Source of the DNA: Siderastrea siderea | Taxonomy: Eukaryota > Cnidaria > Anthozoa > Scleractinia > Rhizangiidae | Reading direction: 5' to 3' | NCBI GenBank assembly: GCA_964030785.1 | Contig: OZ034969.1 | Span: 39,382,701 to 39,446,700 of the forward strand | DNA length: 64,000 nucleotides | Translations under genes and position numbers: made by a program | Notes under the pieces: model-generated | The model's database searches: none | Told to the model about the DNA's origin: nothing | Seen by the model: the letters and a program-made list of their open reading frames with translations, nothing else | Shown: positions 11,278-23,800 of the stretch, piece after piece | Layout: the number at the start of each line of letters is the position of its first letter | How positions within the stretch are numbered: position 1 is the first letter of the stretch

Positions 11278-14200
11278 ACACTACACCATTATTATTGTTT
11301 AATATAAAGAACTTTTAGAAGCAGATTAGTTAGAATAGGTTTTTCATTTACTTAGTAATATTGATGGATATTTAATTGTCTAGGCTTACAGCTTAGAGAT
11401 AGCTTTATGAGAGCAAGAAATTGTCCCAAGGACTTTTTCTGAACCCAAATTTACATTATATGCCAAAACATGAAATATGTGACCTGTTAATGCGACACCA
11501 AGTTAACAGGAAGTTTTTTGGTTTCAATTTGCGTAGAGTCTCCTGTGCACTAGCACATGGTCGTTCCTCACAGGAGGAAGGACGGAAAGGATTGTGATTC
11601 CTTGTCAAGGGTTAAGAAGGACTCTGCAGTACCTAATTTGATTTGTGCATTTTTTGACAATTGGTGATCATCAGTTGTACTCACTGGTTACAAGAAACAC
11701 TGTTATTAATAAGTAGGAAGAAAGTGTGTAAGTGAAACAGGCTAACACAGTTTTGTCGCTTGACCCTTTCACTCCCACAGTCAGTTATGAAGACAGTAAG
11801 GTGATTCTTACTTCTGAGTCTGTGGATAAAATCCTATGGTGTGACCATTCAAATGAAACCTCGTCAGCTGTACTTTCACATAGCTCCATTTATACTTAAG
11901 TATTTTACAGAATGAAATTTGGTATTCATCTTGGATTTTGATTTTAAGCACTTGGGAGTGAAAGGGTTACCTAAATTTTTGTTATGGAGGTTCTGTTCTC
12001 AATTATTTTAGTAGTTATGAAGAGAATTTAATAACACTGGGCTAACATCCAGTTCCCCTCCTCCCCACAACTATCCCCGCTACCCACACACACACACACA
12101 ATATACAAAGACAGTGATCATTTTCAAAGTTTTATTCAATGGTAAAACAAATATTGATGTGTTCACAAATTTAATAGCATGTAGTTGGAATCGAATCCAA
12201 ATTGAATTTAAGTTTGAGTTTTAATCCAAATTATGATCATGAGTATGATGCCCAGAGTGGCTTTGAATCCCAGCCTTTTGTTCTTTTCCAGTATTAACCA
12301 GTTGAAGGGCTGAGAGCATAACAGTCTTATGTCAAGTAATATTTTAGGTCGTTTTGTGTGGCTGCAAACTGACTGTAAATTTTTGCATAGGACCTTCAGT
12401 TCACTCAAAGAACATCAGCCACGTTCTTTTTTCCTTTATCTGCGTAAAGTAGAGAGTGGGAAGGAAGCAACAGGTGGCTGCACATCTGTCACATGTTGCA
12501 ATTGTTCTTGTGTGAGAACAAAGCGCAAATCATGGAAGAAATGTTGGGCCATGTTCTTTGAATGAACTGGAGGTCCCATGCAAAAATCGGGGCAGTTTGG
12601 AGCAAAAGAACGAAACAATAATAACACAAAATGGTTATGCTGTCAGCCCTTCAATAATATTATTCTCCTTCATTAGTGCCATTTGCCTAACTCCTTTATG
12701 TGATGCGGCACATGAGGCCTCAACCCTTTCTTTTTTCTTTTTGAGAGTAACTACTGTTGAATTCTTGCATCTCCTATCCTTGCTTTACTGTTACGGTATG
12801 GATAACTGTATCATGCATAATATTGTAACTGTGTGCAAACCATACATTCTAATGTATTCAGGCAATTGACAAACATAAACAGACCATTTTTCAGAATACA
12901 GTGGTACCCTGTTAAATTATCCAGCCACCCATGGACCAGGATATTCTGGCCATGTTGATGGGTTAGCCAGGTAAGCAGCTTTTTATGTATGAAATTGACT
13001 GAGCTGGCATTTTGTTGTTGTTGTTGTTTGGGCCAAAATAAAGTGACTTGAGTAATATTGTGGTACCAACTGGGTGGCTGTTAACTGGGTTTCCACTGGA
13101 TGTGAAGTCTTCTTGTACATATGCCTACATGTCAGTTGAAAAAGGGAGAGGGGCTGCATGTTTCATCAGTAAAAAGTAATCAGAATTGAATTTTTGTAGG
13201 CATCCGATAAATTTAGTCATTAACAATACTTGTTAGCTTGTAGTTTCTAAGCATTCGAATGAGTCGTTCAAAGTCAGCAGTTACAATATGGTGATAATAA
13301 TTCAGTGAGGATGCAAAGATTTTGTAAGAGATAATATACAAAGTGAACACAAAAATTCATTGATTCATCGGATATTGTTTTATGTGTATATACATTTATC
13401 ACTGAGTTGCAGTATGAGAACCACGTCTTTTTTCTTTTATTTGACTATACAATAAGTTAGTGCAATTTAGTGCTTTTTATTAAAGCACAATGCCTTTAGG
13501 GCCTTGTGAGTCCACTTTTAGGGCCTATAAGAAAGGGTCCTAAAAGTGGATTCACACAATGGGACATGTCGGAGGGATGGGTAGCGGCCAAAATCGTGTT
13601 CTGTCCATCTAGAGGACATGTACAGGAAATCAAACTTCCAACAGGTGCAAACATGAGAAAATGAAGCGGTGTCATCATGCTACCAGGACTTGCAACAAGA
13701 ATTTTGCAAGAATTTTGTTGGTGTGACAAGTCGGAAAGTTTATTAATACAACAAGCTTCTGGGACAGAATTTCTTGGAACATTCTTGTTACATAAATTTA
13801 AAGTAATCAACACACATGGGACGTTCCCACTACATGCCCCTAAGACAGATCCCTACTGCAGATCCACTTGTGTGAACAGAGCACAATTTTGTCAACCCCT
13901 CAAGTGTGCCCACTTTTACTATCCAAGGGACAAGCACATGGAGTTCACTTGGATTGTTTTTACAGAGTGACTTGTGGGAACTGCAAGCTTTTCTTCTTGG
14001 TACTCAGTCATCCCTTGATCTGAGACAAGCCAAATGAAAATGGTTTCCTTTGTTACGATCAGGGGTTTTGGTAACAGAAAAATGAGTCACTTTTTTCTGT
14101 CCCCACATTTGTTAAGTTGACAAGGGATTTGCCTCCATGTCATTCGCACTCAAGCCACCTCATATGTCCCGTGAAATAAACTGAAGGAAAACGTTTGGCT

Positions 14201-15392
14201 TGTGTTATTTAATTAGTTTTAAGTGACTATTGGAATCATTATACTGGACAGCTCAGAAAAGAAGTCAATTTCTAAAATCCACAAATGGCCACATTGCATG
14301 TAAGTGAAACATGAACCGGACTGTCCACTTAGAGGAGGAACTACAAATGAGTTAAGTTTATCTTTAACCTGGTACTTGATATTTGTGATTAGCATCTACA
14401 CTAGTTCTTAAATGAAAAAACAAAGCCATTTCACTTCGTTTGTTACCTTTAATCACTAAACAAAAAAAAAATTATTTTAACAAGATAACCTTTTATGCAG
14501 TCCTGGTAAAGTCAACTCTCGCTATAAGGGACACCAGAAAGAGTATGTAATGGTGTGAGTTGTTTTCACAAATTCTTCTTTGCTCGGACTTCCTTTCTGG
14601 TCTGTAATAATGGGGCGTCTACAAGGCAGGAGTTGACTGCATGGCTAGTTTGCTACACAGCTGTTATTTGGGTTTTGAACCAACACCTCTTAAGATGTAT
14701 GACAACCCAAGTAACCATTGCAGAAGCCAAGTTGTATTTTATGGCTTGAACAAAAAACTTTTTCGTGGGAGTTCCTACACACACTTCCTTTAACCTTGTA
14801 TCCAGATCTCACTTGTATGTACTGAAAGATTAGACAACACGTTTCTTCAACATGTGAAACTTTCAAGTTTTCAAGAAATTTTCTCTAAATTATATTGTTT
14901 AGTAGATTTTACCTCTCAATGACAGAAAAAATAATTTATTAGGTCAATGAACAAACCGTAAACCAGAAAAGTCAATGAAGCTATGGGAAAGGCAATCACA
15001 TTGAATACCACTTGGATGTTTAAACAACTGGTTTGCATTCAATGTTACCCTGGGTACCAGAGGTTCTCTCGCGGCACGCTTGGCGAGAAGACTTGTCGGG
15101 GGAAGGCCGGCAACAAGCGGCAAGCAAATATAAGAAACATAAGAGGCGTGTAATATGACCACAAGAAGGCCTCTGGCACTCAGGGTATACGTATACACAT
15201 ATTTGCCCTTAATTTTGCAAAACAAGTTTTTTTACTTGAATTCAATAGAGTGCCATTACCAATACATCTAATCCTTCACTTGAATTCAATCAAGTTTGAT
15301 CATCAATACAATGAATTTGCCCCCCTGAATTCTATTACCCAACCAATGAACTTCTTGCTTGAATCAGGTAAGTTTGATTAGAAGACAATATT
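11278..15392. other. Intergenic: PLC-gamma 3' flank, one MITE, otherwise nothing recognised
   Basis: The region contains the PLC-gamma 3'UTR (end not determined), a CA run near 12089-12102, a GTTGTT run near 13012-13028 and a short hairpin around 13505-13555. The open frames are short and resemble nothing known to me. Confidence 0.5.
11763..11967. mobile_element. Small MITE (ACCCTTTCACTCCCA ends)
   Basis: This 205-bp segment begins ACCCTTTCACTCCCA and ends with the exact inverse, TGGGAGTGAAAGGGT. It is non-coding and lies in the 3' flank of PLC-gamma. Confidence 0.8.
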
Positions 15393-15678
15393 GTTGTGAT
15401 TACATAGCGAATTTCAGCCTGGGTGCAGTACTTAAAATTGGGCAGGAAAATTACAAGAAAGCATTTTACATAGAAAATATAATTGGTGCACATGCCCAAG
15501 TTCATGTTTCAGCCCAGTCTGAAACTTTGATTGTGAGTGTATGGGTTATTTTCACCCCATCTGGCTAGGATGAAACTTTCTTCGTGTAATCACAAAATTC
15601 TTATTAGAGGAATTTTTTCAGAAAGGTAACCAAGCTGAAATTTCAGCCCAGGGTGAAATTTGCCATGTAATTGACAAC
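15393..15678. mobile_element. MITE-like element with ~30-bp imperfect TIRs
   Basis: The left end GTTGTGATTACATAGCGAAT and the right end, whose reverse complement reads GTTGTCAATTACATGGCAAA, continue into shared TTTCA-CCTGGG sequence. Internal copies of TTTCAGCCCAG also occur. No open frame and no clear target duplication were found. Confidence 0.6.
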
Positions 15679-15987
15679 CTAATCTCAGCTTAGTGACCAC
15701 TTGACACTTAGTGTAGCAAATCTAAGTAAAGAAAATTTTGAACCCTGTGGTCTGACCTCTCTCAAGTAACCACTTAGGTTTGACATGTTCAGTGATTAGG
15801 AGGTTGAACGGTACTTGCATTAACCTTGCAAATACAGTTGATCCCCTCCCCATTTACACCTCTATAATAGATTCTCTATAATGAATAGTTTACCTGTCCA
15901 CAAGAGACTTACAATTTCATGAACTCTTCCACTGTAATAAGAACACCTTCATAATGTTGATATTCTATCCCTCTGGTGTCTGTATTG

Positions 15988-16117
15988 CAGTGGAACCCTA
16001 ATATAACAAAGTGCCAAGGTACATTGTATTGGGGTTGTTTTCCATACGTTTTACCATAACTGGGCTGAAAAATATCGTTCGTTATAGGAAGGTCTTTGTT
16101 ATGTAGGGGTTCCACTG
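15988..16117. mobile_element. Short pogo/Tc1-like MITE (CAGTGGAACCC ends)
   Basis: The segment starts CAGTGGAACCCTAATATAAC and ends GGGGTTCCACTG. Its internal ATAACAAAGTGCCAAGG and GGTCTTTGTTATGTAGGGG match the left part and the repeat unit of the expanded element at 25810-29628. This is therefore the unexpanded relative of that array. Confidence 0.8.
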
Positions 16118-16229
16118 TAAGTCTGTAATGAGGTTCGACGGTAGATCTATCACTACCTCACATGTCCGAGTGAAGTGGGGGAGGGGAGGGTGAGTCCCTT
16201 GCAATGCCCCTCCCTCTTCCCCTACTTTC

Positions 16230-16913
16230 TTATCGTTTTTCAAAATCAGACTGTAGCGATGTCTCGTTTCCTCCCTTCCACTCTGCAATAAAGCTCAATA
16301 TCTGCTGAGCTTCCACAAGTTCCGTGTGAATGAAATATTTCCCTCCATGAGCTTCAAAAGTGGAGAAAGCCCGGGTGTCAGGGTAAACAGTTACATCGTC
16401 AACTGAGAACTCCGCTCTTTTCCGTGAAGCGAACAAAGACAACGTTTCCACGGCAAAGCGTTTTTCTTGTGGGTTGAACTCCATTTTGCTTACGTATGAC
16501 CTGCTGACCCAGTGTAACAAAGCGGTAGATCCACTTCCCAACGAACACAGACAAAACACCAAACACAACTTCAAAGGCAAAGAAGCAGCTTGCTTACCAA
16601 AGAAAATTGTTAAAGGAGCAACAATGAACATTGTTGCTGCTGTTGTCAGAGAAAGAATCTTAACAATTTTAACTGATTTACCAATCGGTCCTTCGTAAAC
16701 AGTCTTCCATTGCCCGGACTGTTCTGATAAGCTATCCGTGTGAAACAAGCACCGGTGATGTAAATTTGATGGCCGCCAGAGAGATGTATTTTTGAACAAA
16801 ATACACTGAGGCGCTTTCGATGCACTAAACTGTCTTATGCCTTGGATAATTTGTGGAGATCTTAGACATAAAGCTTGATATGTAAAACGTTCACTTGCTA
16901 ACATCCTCAACAT
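16230..16913 (-). CDS. TMEM70: TMEM70-like mitochondrial inner-membrane protein
   Basis: TMEM70 helps assemble the mitochondrial ATP synthase by supporting c-ring formation. This intronless frame encodes 227 aa. It has an Arg/Ser-rich presequence (MLRMLASERF, RQFSASK; residues 1-35), then the family opening WKTVYEGPIGKSVKIVK (69-85) and two hydrophobic hairpin helices at about 84-106 and 112-135. The C-terminal matrix domain carries LLHWVSRSYV and FSTFEAHGGKYFIHTEL, in the place of the family's HV(F)TTF motif. Length is close to the usual 230-260 aa. The start is the first ATG of the frame and gives a plausible targeting peptide. The related families TMEM186 and TMEM223 are less likely because of the EG-x-GKSVK motif. 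Confidence 0.8.
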   Translation of the reverse strand: MLRMLASERFTYQALCLRSPQIIQGIRQFSASKAPQCILFKNTSLWRPSNLHHRCLFHTDSLSEQSGQWKTVYEGPIGKSVKIVKILSLTTAATMFIVAPLTIFFGKQAASLPLKLCLVFCLCSLGSGSTALLHWVSRSYVSKMEFNPQEKRFAVETLSLFASRKRAEFSVDDVTVYPDTRAFSTFEAHGGKYFIHTELVEAQQILSFIAEWKGGNETSLQSDFEKR

Positions 16914-17483
16914 GATAGCTGTTCTTCGACTCTACTTCTCGTCCACTGCACGTGCTAATTAGAAGCCGCTGACAGGACGCAAAACTATCACATGACGCCG
17001 TGTCAACCAATGAAAGAGGAGAGTGTAGTTCCTTTCGTCCGCCATACTTGAAAAGTGCACAGGACATCGTATCGTCTCAGCTGAATTGTGTTTCCTGTCG
17101 TATTTAGTACACTGGAAGAAAATCTTAGTATGTCTTGGCGTTAGCAGGGGATTATTTTCGTCATAAATCTGTTTGTGGGTGCTCTTTGGTGAGTTGCTAT
17201 TGCGTTGTGATCCTAACAATCGTGAACCACGACGGTTCCAAGAATAATTTTGTCCTTAGATCTGACTGATCTTCGCGATCGGCATCGTGGTTCACTTTAT
17301 TTGTTGTTTGATTTTCTTTGAATTATATAAGCTTGTGTATATTGTTTTATTACACGGCCTCTTGCGGTTAATTTGGATGCATAATGGCGCCCGCTCTTGC
17401 TGTTCTGTTACGGGTCGTTATGTTGATCGAGTTTTCACGTTTTGCTGATATCGAAGTAGGCTAGACATTATTTTATATACTCT
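16914..17483. other. Upstream region of the TMEM70-like gene; no coding sequence seen
   Basis: This is the presumed promoter and 5'UTR of the minus-strand gene, which has no recognisable TATA box. A short inverted pair, AACCACGACGGTTCC and GGCATCGTGGTTCAC, lies at 17223-17296. No gene starts divergently that I can recognise. Confidence 0.35.
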
Positions 17484-17985
17484 GTGGTTCATTTTGCGGG
17501 CTAAAATTGATTATAGACGGGCTGACATTTGATTATAACAGTAGCCAATCTGAAATGATACAGACCAGCACAACATGTGCTCCACTGCTAACTTCATTCA
17601 GAGTTTTTCGTTGGTAGTCTGTTAATCCTGAATTGAGAGACAAACGTTATCTGAAACTCAGTGGCAGGAAACAAAGAAATATTGCACTTGGGTAAAGAAC
17701 AGTGACAGAAAAGAAGATGAACAAACAGTGGGCACTGTGGCTCATTTTGCTGGCTGAAAAGGGAAATTTGATTATGGTCAGGCCGTTATTTTGTTATAGC
17801 AGTGGCCAGTCAAAATATGACAAAAGCCAGCACAGCATCGTGCACCATCGCTTATTTCAAACAAAGGTTTTTGCTGGAAGTCTGTTTGTCCTGAATTGCA
17901 AGACAACCTTCAACCAAAACTCAATCAGACAGAAAGCGAAGAATTAGTGCACTCAGAACAGTAATACAGAAAAGAAAATAAGACG
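17484..17985. repeat. Diverged tandem duplication (~250-bp unit, two copies)
   Basis: The order of words TGGTTCATTTTGCGGGCT, GATTATAACAGTAGCCA, GACCAGCACAACATGTGC, GTCTGTTAATCCTGAATTG and AACAGTGACAGAAAAGAA in 17484-17720 is repeated with substitutions in 17737-17985. The short open frame in the second copy is not conserved in the first, so I do not call a gene. Confidence 0.7.
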
Positions 17986-18048
17986 AGCAAGCACAAAGAA
18001 GCAAACTCAGTGGTGAGCAAAAACAGTTTTCCAAATCAGCGTACCAGG

Positions 18049-18193
18049 CCCCGGTTGTTCAACAAGCAGATGACTCTATCTGCTGGCTAAATCACTATCC
18101 AGTGGATAGTGTACTTCATTTTGTTGACATTTATCCACTGGATAGTGATTTATCTGATGGATAGCGTTGTCCACCCTTTCAACAACCCAGGCA
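18049..18193. mobile_element. Palindromic MITE (CCGGTTGTTCAA ends)
   Basis: The ends GGCCCCGGTTGTTCAA and TTCAACAACCCAGGC are inverted. Inside are inverted blocks built on CACTATCCAGTGGATAGTG and ATCCACTGGATAGTGATT. Confidence 0.8.
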
Positions 18194-19343
18194 CTGGATA
18201 TGTATTGTGATTTTCAAACCATAAGTTCTTTCTAACTTAGGAATGTTACCCTGAATCTTGTTTTATGTCAAAGTGAAAAGAAAAAGCAAGAAATGTTTGT
18301 TTTTAGGGATAAATGCAACACTTTGCTGTGGATTTGCCAAACAAACTACAAAAACTGGTTTGGTTTGGATTATGCTACAAATTCAGTGATTCTGTGATGC
18401 ATAAAAATCCCAAAAGACGCAAAGTAATATGTGGCATGCGTCTGTAAGGCCGCACAAACATGAACATGCCATGATTGATCGAATGTCCCATTTGTGTACT
18501 TTAGAATCTACAATGCAACTTACCTCAAAAGAAAAATATCCGTTGGCTCTAAAATAATTATATCTAGAAGAAATTTCTGAGGGGAAAAAATTCAAGCCTT
18601 TACTTGCATTATTAATAAATTTGATCTATTCCAAATGCCGCCATGTTTGTTTGAGATCAAGTGGCTACGCATTTTGATGTCAAGAGGACTCTGGGAACGA
18701 GGCCATATCAAATCTGAAATAAAGCGCACGCCATGCAAAGCTCACGAATGCCCGCCATTTATGATAATAGCTGAGGCGAAAGAAACAACACAAAACAACA
18801 AAGTATGAGTTCAAGCACTTCATAGATGGGACTCATTGGTTTTGGTCTGGGACTCATTATTTTTCGTGAGGTGAGTCCCAGGGACTCACTGATGGAAAAT
18901 TCTAACAAAATCACTAGGTGGCAAGTAGGCCAATGTTTTTGCAAGTTTGAAAACTTTCATTGCTTTCAAAACAGATGGAAAAAACATATTGTTCATTCTT
19001 CTCAGTGGCCACAGAAATTATAATAATGTAATAGTAATAGAGTCCATGTTCTGCGGCATAAACCTTTGATTTTATGAGCACTAAGCTTGCCAAAATGAAG
19101 GTTATGCCCACAGACATTTACTTTATTGTAGTTATAACTCTGTTATTAATATAAAGTGAGCAAATTAAAGTGAATATCGTTTCATTGAGGTGTGGCTGGT
19201 AAAAAAGTGGTATATCATAGCATGGAAACAAAAAAAACCTTCTAGCTTCTAGTCCGAAAACAGTGTTAACAATGTTTCTGGTGTATACATTAACCTTGGT
19301 TTCAGTTTAAATTCGAATCAGATTGAATTTGGATAAACATTTA

Positions 19344-19672
19344 CAGATAAAAATTAGCGACAAGAGTTTAACACAACGTTTCGATGTCTCCATGACATCA
19401 TTATCAAGTGAGAAAATAAAATATAGATTAGTTAATATATACAAGATGAGGTGTTAAAAAAGGAAACAATAAGCAACATATTTATCATGCACACACATAC
19501 TTATCATGCACACACAATTACACGCCAAATATGTTGCTTATTGTTTACTTTTTTAACACCTCATCTTGTATATATTAACTAATCTATATTTTATTTTCGC
19601 ACTTGATAATGATGTCATGGAGACATCGAAACGTTGTGTTAAACTCTTGTCGCTAATTTTTATCAGTTTAAA
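19344..19672. mobile_element. Foldback made of two inverted Penelope-like tail sequences
   Basis: The left arm contains AAAAATTAGCGACAAGAG, ACACAACGTTTCGATGTC and ATACAAGATGAGGTGTTA; the right arm contains their inverses in reverse order. The centre holds two copies of TTATCATGCACACACA. ACGTTTCGATGTCTCCATGACATCATTATCA resembles in style (ACGTTTCGA followed by an ATCAT stem) the DNA downstream of the Penelope-like ORF near 62003-62047. I infer two head-to-head tails; no ORF remains. Confidence 0.6.
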
Positions 19673-20161
19673 TTGGGATAGAAATAAATGATGGGAGATT
19701 AATAGTACAAAGGGGCAGTGTGGGGATCTCATGTGAAATGTGGTTGGGTGTATTTATTATCTGTGGTCACAAAAAACCTAAAATCACTTGAGAAGGAAAT
19801 ATGCAGTTTTTTGTGTGTGAAAGAGAACCTCCTCCAGATTACTTAAGGTAAAGTTAAGATGGTTTGTGTTTTTTGCATTAGGTAACACTCATTGCAGTGG
19901 AAACATGGGTTCTAATGCATGGCAGAAAATAGTAATTTGAAATGTGCAATATCTTAAGAAGGTTTTAGAGCACAAGGCCATTGTGGAGCTTCTTTTTGTT
20001 TTGGTTTTTTTCTGTGAACCATGAAATTGGAATATTACTTAATAAATGTGTTTATTATTAATGTGCTCCTTTACTTGGCATATGTAATAGCCATCAAGCT
20101 TGTGTACAGTAGGACTCCCCACCCCCCTCCTCCCAAACACAACCCCTCAGCAAGCAGTTAA

Positions 20162-20562
20162 GACGATTTCCACTCAACGTTCGAGCAGTAAGTGCAAAAA
20201 TTAAGTTCCAAAAAAAATACTTGTAGCACTGTCACATTTTGAGAACAGATAAGAAGAACATATCGTTACTTTTTCTCCAAAGCTGACCCCGCGAGAGAAA
20301 ATTGGATTTGAAGTTATCCATATTTCAATTAAAAAGACGCATCTTGTCAGTTCAAAACAAAATGGCGCCTGTTTTTAGCATACTTTTACGAGATTTGAAA
20401 TTAATTTTCTTGAGAATGCTTGAGAATTTCATCGCGGGGTCACTTGGGCAAGTGAACTAGAGTGAGATGTTTCAAATAGCATTTAAAATCTTACCGTGCT
20501 ATGAGTAGTCTTTTGGTAAATATTTTTTGCACTTATTGCTCGAACGTTGAGCGGAATCCATC
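20162..20562. mobile_element. MITE with TTAA target site (CTCAACGTTCGAGCA ends)
   Basis: This ~400-bp element lies between TTAA at 20158-20161 and TTAA at 20563-20566. Both ends carry inverted copies of CTCAACGTTCGAGCA followed by TAAGTGCAAAAA. It is non-coding and sits upstream of ZC3H18. Confidence 0.8.
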
Positions 20563-20831
20563 TTAATCTGTGAACATTACATCCAGTGATTAACAAGAGT
20601 GGATCATTGTAATTGTACATGTACAAGAAAATAAATGTGGTCTTCTGAAATACAAACTTAATGATCCAGCACAGAGCTTAACTATTAGCTTTTTTGTAAC
20701 TGGAAATCTATTAGAAATAGAGGCCATTTCAAAACGCCTGTAGTCTTACAAACACAGTAATTTCATCAGTTGTGCTGTGGTTGAATCACTTAAAAAAGAA
20801 CTCTGTAAATGCTCAATTTATCGTAGGTCCA

Positions 20832-23800
20832 ATGGACCCCCAAGCAAGTTTTATACCAGTCAAAAATGATGATGCTCAGAGAAATGTGTCTTCATCAAGT
20901 TCCATGTCAGAAATATCTTCAGCTGCAACAGCAGAAGGTGCTCCTGGCAACAGTGATGAAAAGGACAATAAACTTGTTGAAAGAGTTCAAGGCATAGCAC
21001 TAGGGGCCGGCAGCAGCAGCAGCAGTAAGACTGAATGGACAACTTCCACCGCAAGCATTCACTTGACAACAAGTGTCAGTAACAAGGCTGGAGTATTTGA
21101 AGAAGAGGAAGAGGGGGAACTTGATTATGAGGAGGATGAAGGAGAAATCCATGGAGTACAAGAAGATAGAAATGGAGTGAAGAATGATGCTGATGGAGAT
21201 AAAGAAGAAGGCGAGCTAGAGGAAGATGAACAAGAGGAAGAGGGTGAAGAAGGAGAAATCATATCAGATGATGATGACAATAAGGTAATATGTGCAGTGC
21301 AAATAGTGTACCAGACAAGTGTTACCTATTCATCTGGTAAAACTTTTGCCGTTAAAAGTACTCATTTTTGACTGCATCTTTGTTATGATGTCATGAAACA
21401 TTTCCTTTACAATGCTGTAGAAAAAGGAAAGGGTACTAGCTCTTCTAGTTATAGATAACCTGATATAAACTTCTTTGGTGAGTTTGAGAAATCTTGCATA
21501 ATCCTTCACATACATGTACCTTGGTTGTTTGCTCCCGCTTCGAAGCTTCGTAAACTTGTGCTGTTGTTTCTTATACTGTTCAGAGATCCATCTACATTGT
21601 ACCTGCACATCCTTGCATGTAAACCGCGTCATAAGATGCACAAATCACTTCCCATATGTGTCCCTCTTGTTGCAAAAACTTCTTTTCTACTACTGCTTTT
21701 CTCCAGTTAACACTGAAAGAATCATTTAAACTGATCATAAGTGAATGATCGTAAATATCAGACAAATGAACATGCAAATTGAATGACAAAATACTTAACT
21801 TTGAAGGCAGTTTCATGAAGATCAATTATGTCTAAAAACTAAGCTTTATTTCACTCAGAGGACTGACCAGAACTTTTACAAAATTAATGCTGCAGTCTTC
21901 TTGCTGCACAAAAGGTCAAGTGTTGTCCTAAATGCTTCTTTCTTTTCAGTGTATTGTTCAAAAAATCACAAAGATATTTCCTCTCAAACTGTGAAAAAAG
22001 CCAAATTTTTCCCTTGAAGATGTGTGTAGCCTTTCATTCTCCCTCACCATGTGCGTCCAAATGAAAAATATTTTCCTTCTAATTCAGATATAACTAGAGA
22101 AAAACAGACAATAAAGAAAAGAACAGCAAATACAGTAGATGCTGTCTCAGAACCTGAAACCTGGAATGAACTATCAACCCAAATGGCACTCTAATAGTCA
22201 AAAAACAACGAGCATTAGTTTGTAATTAGGAAGTGTGATAAACGTACAAGCAGGGATGTAGATAAAAGCCGGCAGCCGGAAAAAATCGCCAGCTATTCCT
22301 AAAAAATTTCCGGCTGATGAATCTTGGAAGGATGATACACAACTGCTGAAATAGAAAACGTGATGCAGAAGCCGCAAGCGTCTTCTAGTACCTGCCGCCT
22401 ATTACAAGTATTCTTCCATCTATTGAAAATTCTAACTACAACCCTGACAAGGAATACAAAGAAAATCACACAGGCATGACAGCATCATGCCCTTCAACAA
22501 AAGTATAATTTATTTCTTTTCTTGTTTGTGTTTAAAATGTTCCTGAGGGAAACATGTACCTATTTTTTTCTAGTTTTCTTTTCTTGAGTGTCTTCTTTTG
22601 CAAACTTGGCAGCCATTTTGACTTTCATCAAACCAGGTGTTTCACTTGCATAAATTAGTTTTTCGATATATGGAATATCAGAAAATGTAGTTCTGCAATG
22701 GTGTACTCAGTTGGCCTCTGAGACCACCAATGCTTAGATCCATTTTGCCTTTGTTGTCTCTGTTATTCACAATTAGTTTTGGAAATAAGTTTTTCCAGTG
22801 AAACTTGTAGTAAATTGGAAAAAAAAGAGGCTTGTTCTTTTCTTCAGCTAAAACCTAAGCTGTCTTTTTATGTACACAGGTTACGTTGTACCCATATTTC
22901 ATGAATTTCTGCCTTTAATGAAATTCTTAAATATGGGACTCATTAATGTAAATCAGAGACTCACAACTTTGTAGCTAGGTCTGGGACTAATAAGTTAATG
23001 ACCAAGTGAATCCCATTACTTATTGTAATTGATGTAATTGATATGTTGTGAAATTGATATGTTATGACTGGTAATCAACAGCATTTTGCTTACAATCCGC
23101 TTCAGGCTACTACAGAGACTAAAACTGAAAAAAGGCAACATACAGTGACTGAGGTAAAATTTAGGTTTAAATTTATGCTCTCATGTTTCATGTGTTTTCC
23201 TCACTTTAATATTACTATTTAGTATGGGAAAAAATAATTAATGCAAGATATTTCTAGTACAAAAATTCCCCCAAACAGCAGCTTCTAGCTAGGTCAAATT
23301 TTCAGTCCCAAATAGCATGAAATAATTTTCAAACAAGGTTTGCACGCTTCAAATAGGCTTTTGTGTTCCAAAAATTACAGCACAAGCAAGAAAATTCAAG
23401 GCAAAAACATCTTGATAAATTAAAACATTTAATATTTCATTCAAAAAAGAGTGGAAAATTAATGGAAACTTTGCACAACTCTTACCGCATTGTTCAACCA
23501 CATGGGAAACGTGACAGTAGAAAACGCTAGGAGAGTTTGAGTCCATACAACTTTGATTTTGGCATCAGAGGTCTTCGATAACTCAAGCTATTCACCATTG
23601 ACAAATTGTGAAGATAATTCCTTCCAAGTCTTAAAACTGGCCTCAAAATTCTAACTCTTAGAGAGAGCATCTTCTCACTCAATCAAAATATGGCGGAAAA
23701 TACCAATTTGCGTGTCTTCACTTCATATTTTAATGGAGTTTTCTTTCCTCATTTTGCGATTCAAGGACGTCATTTTGAAGTCCAACCATATGGTTTCAAT

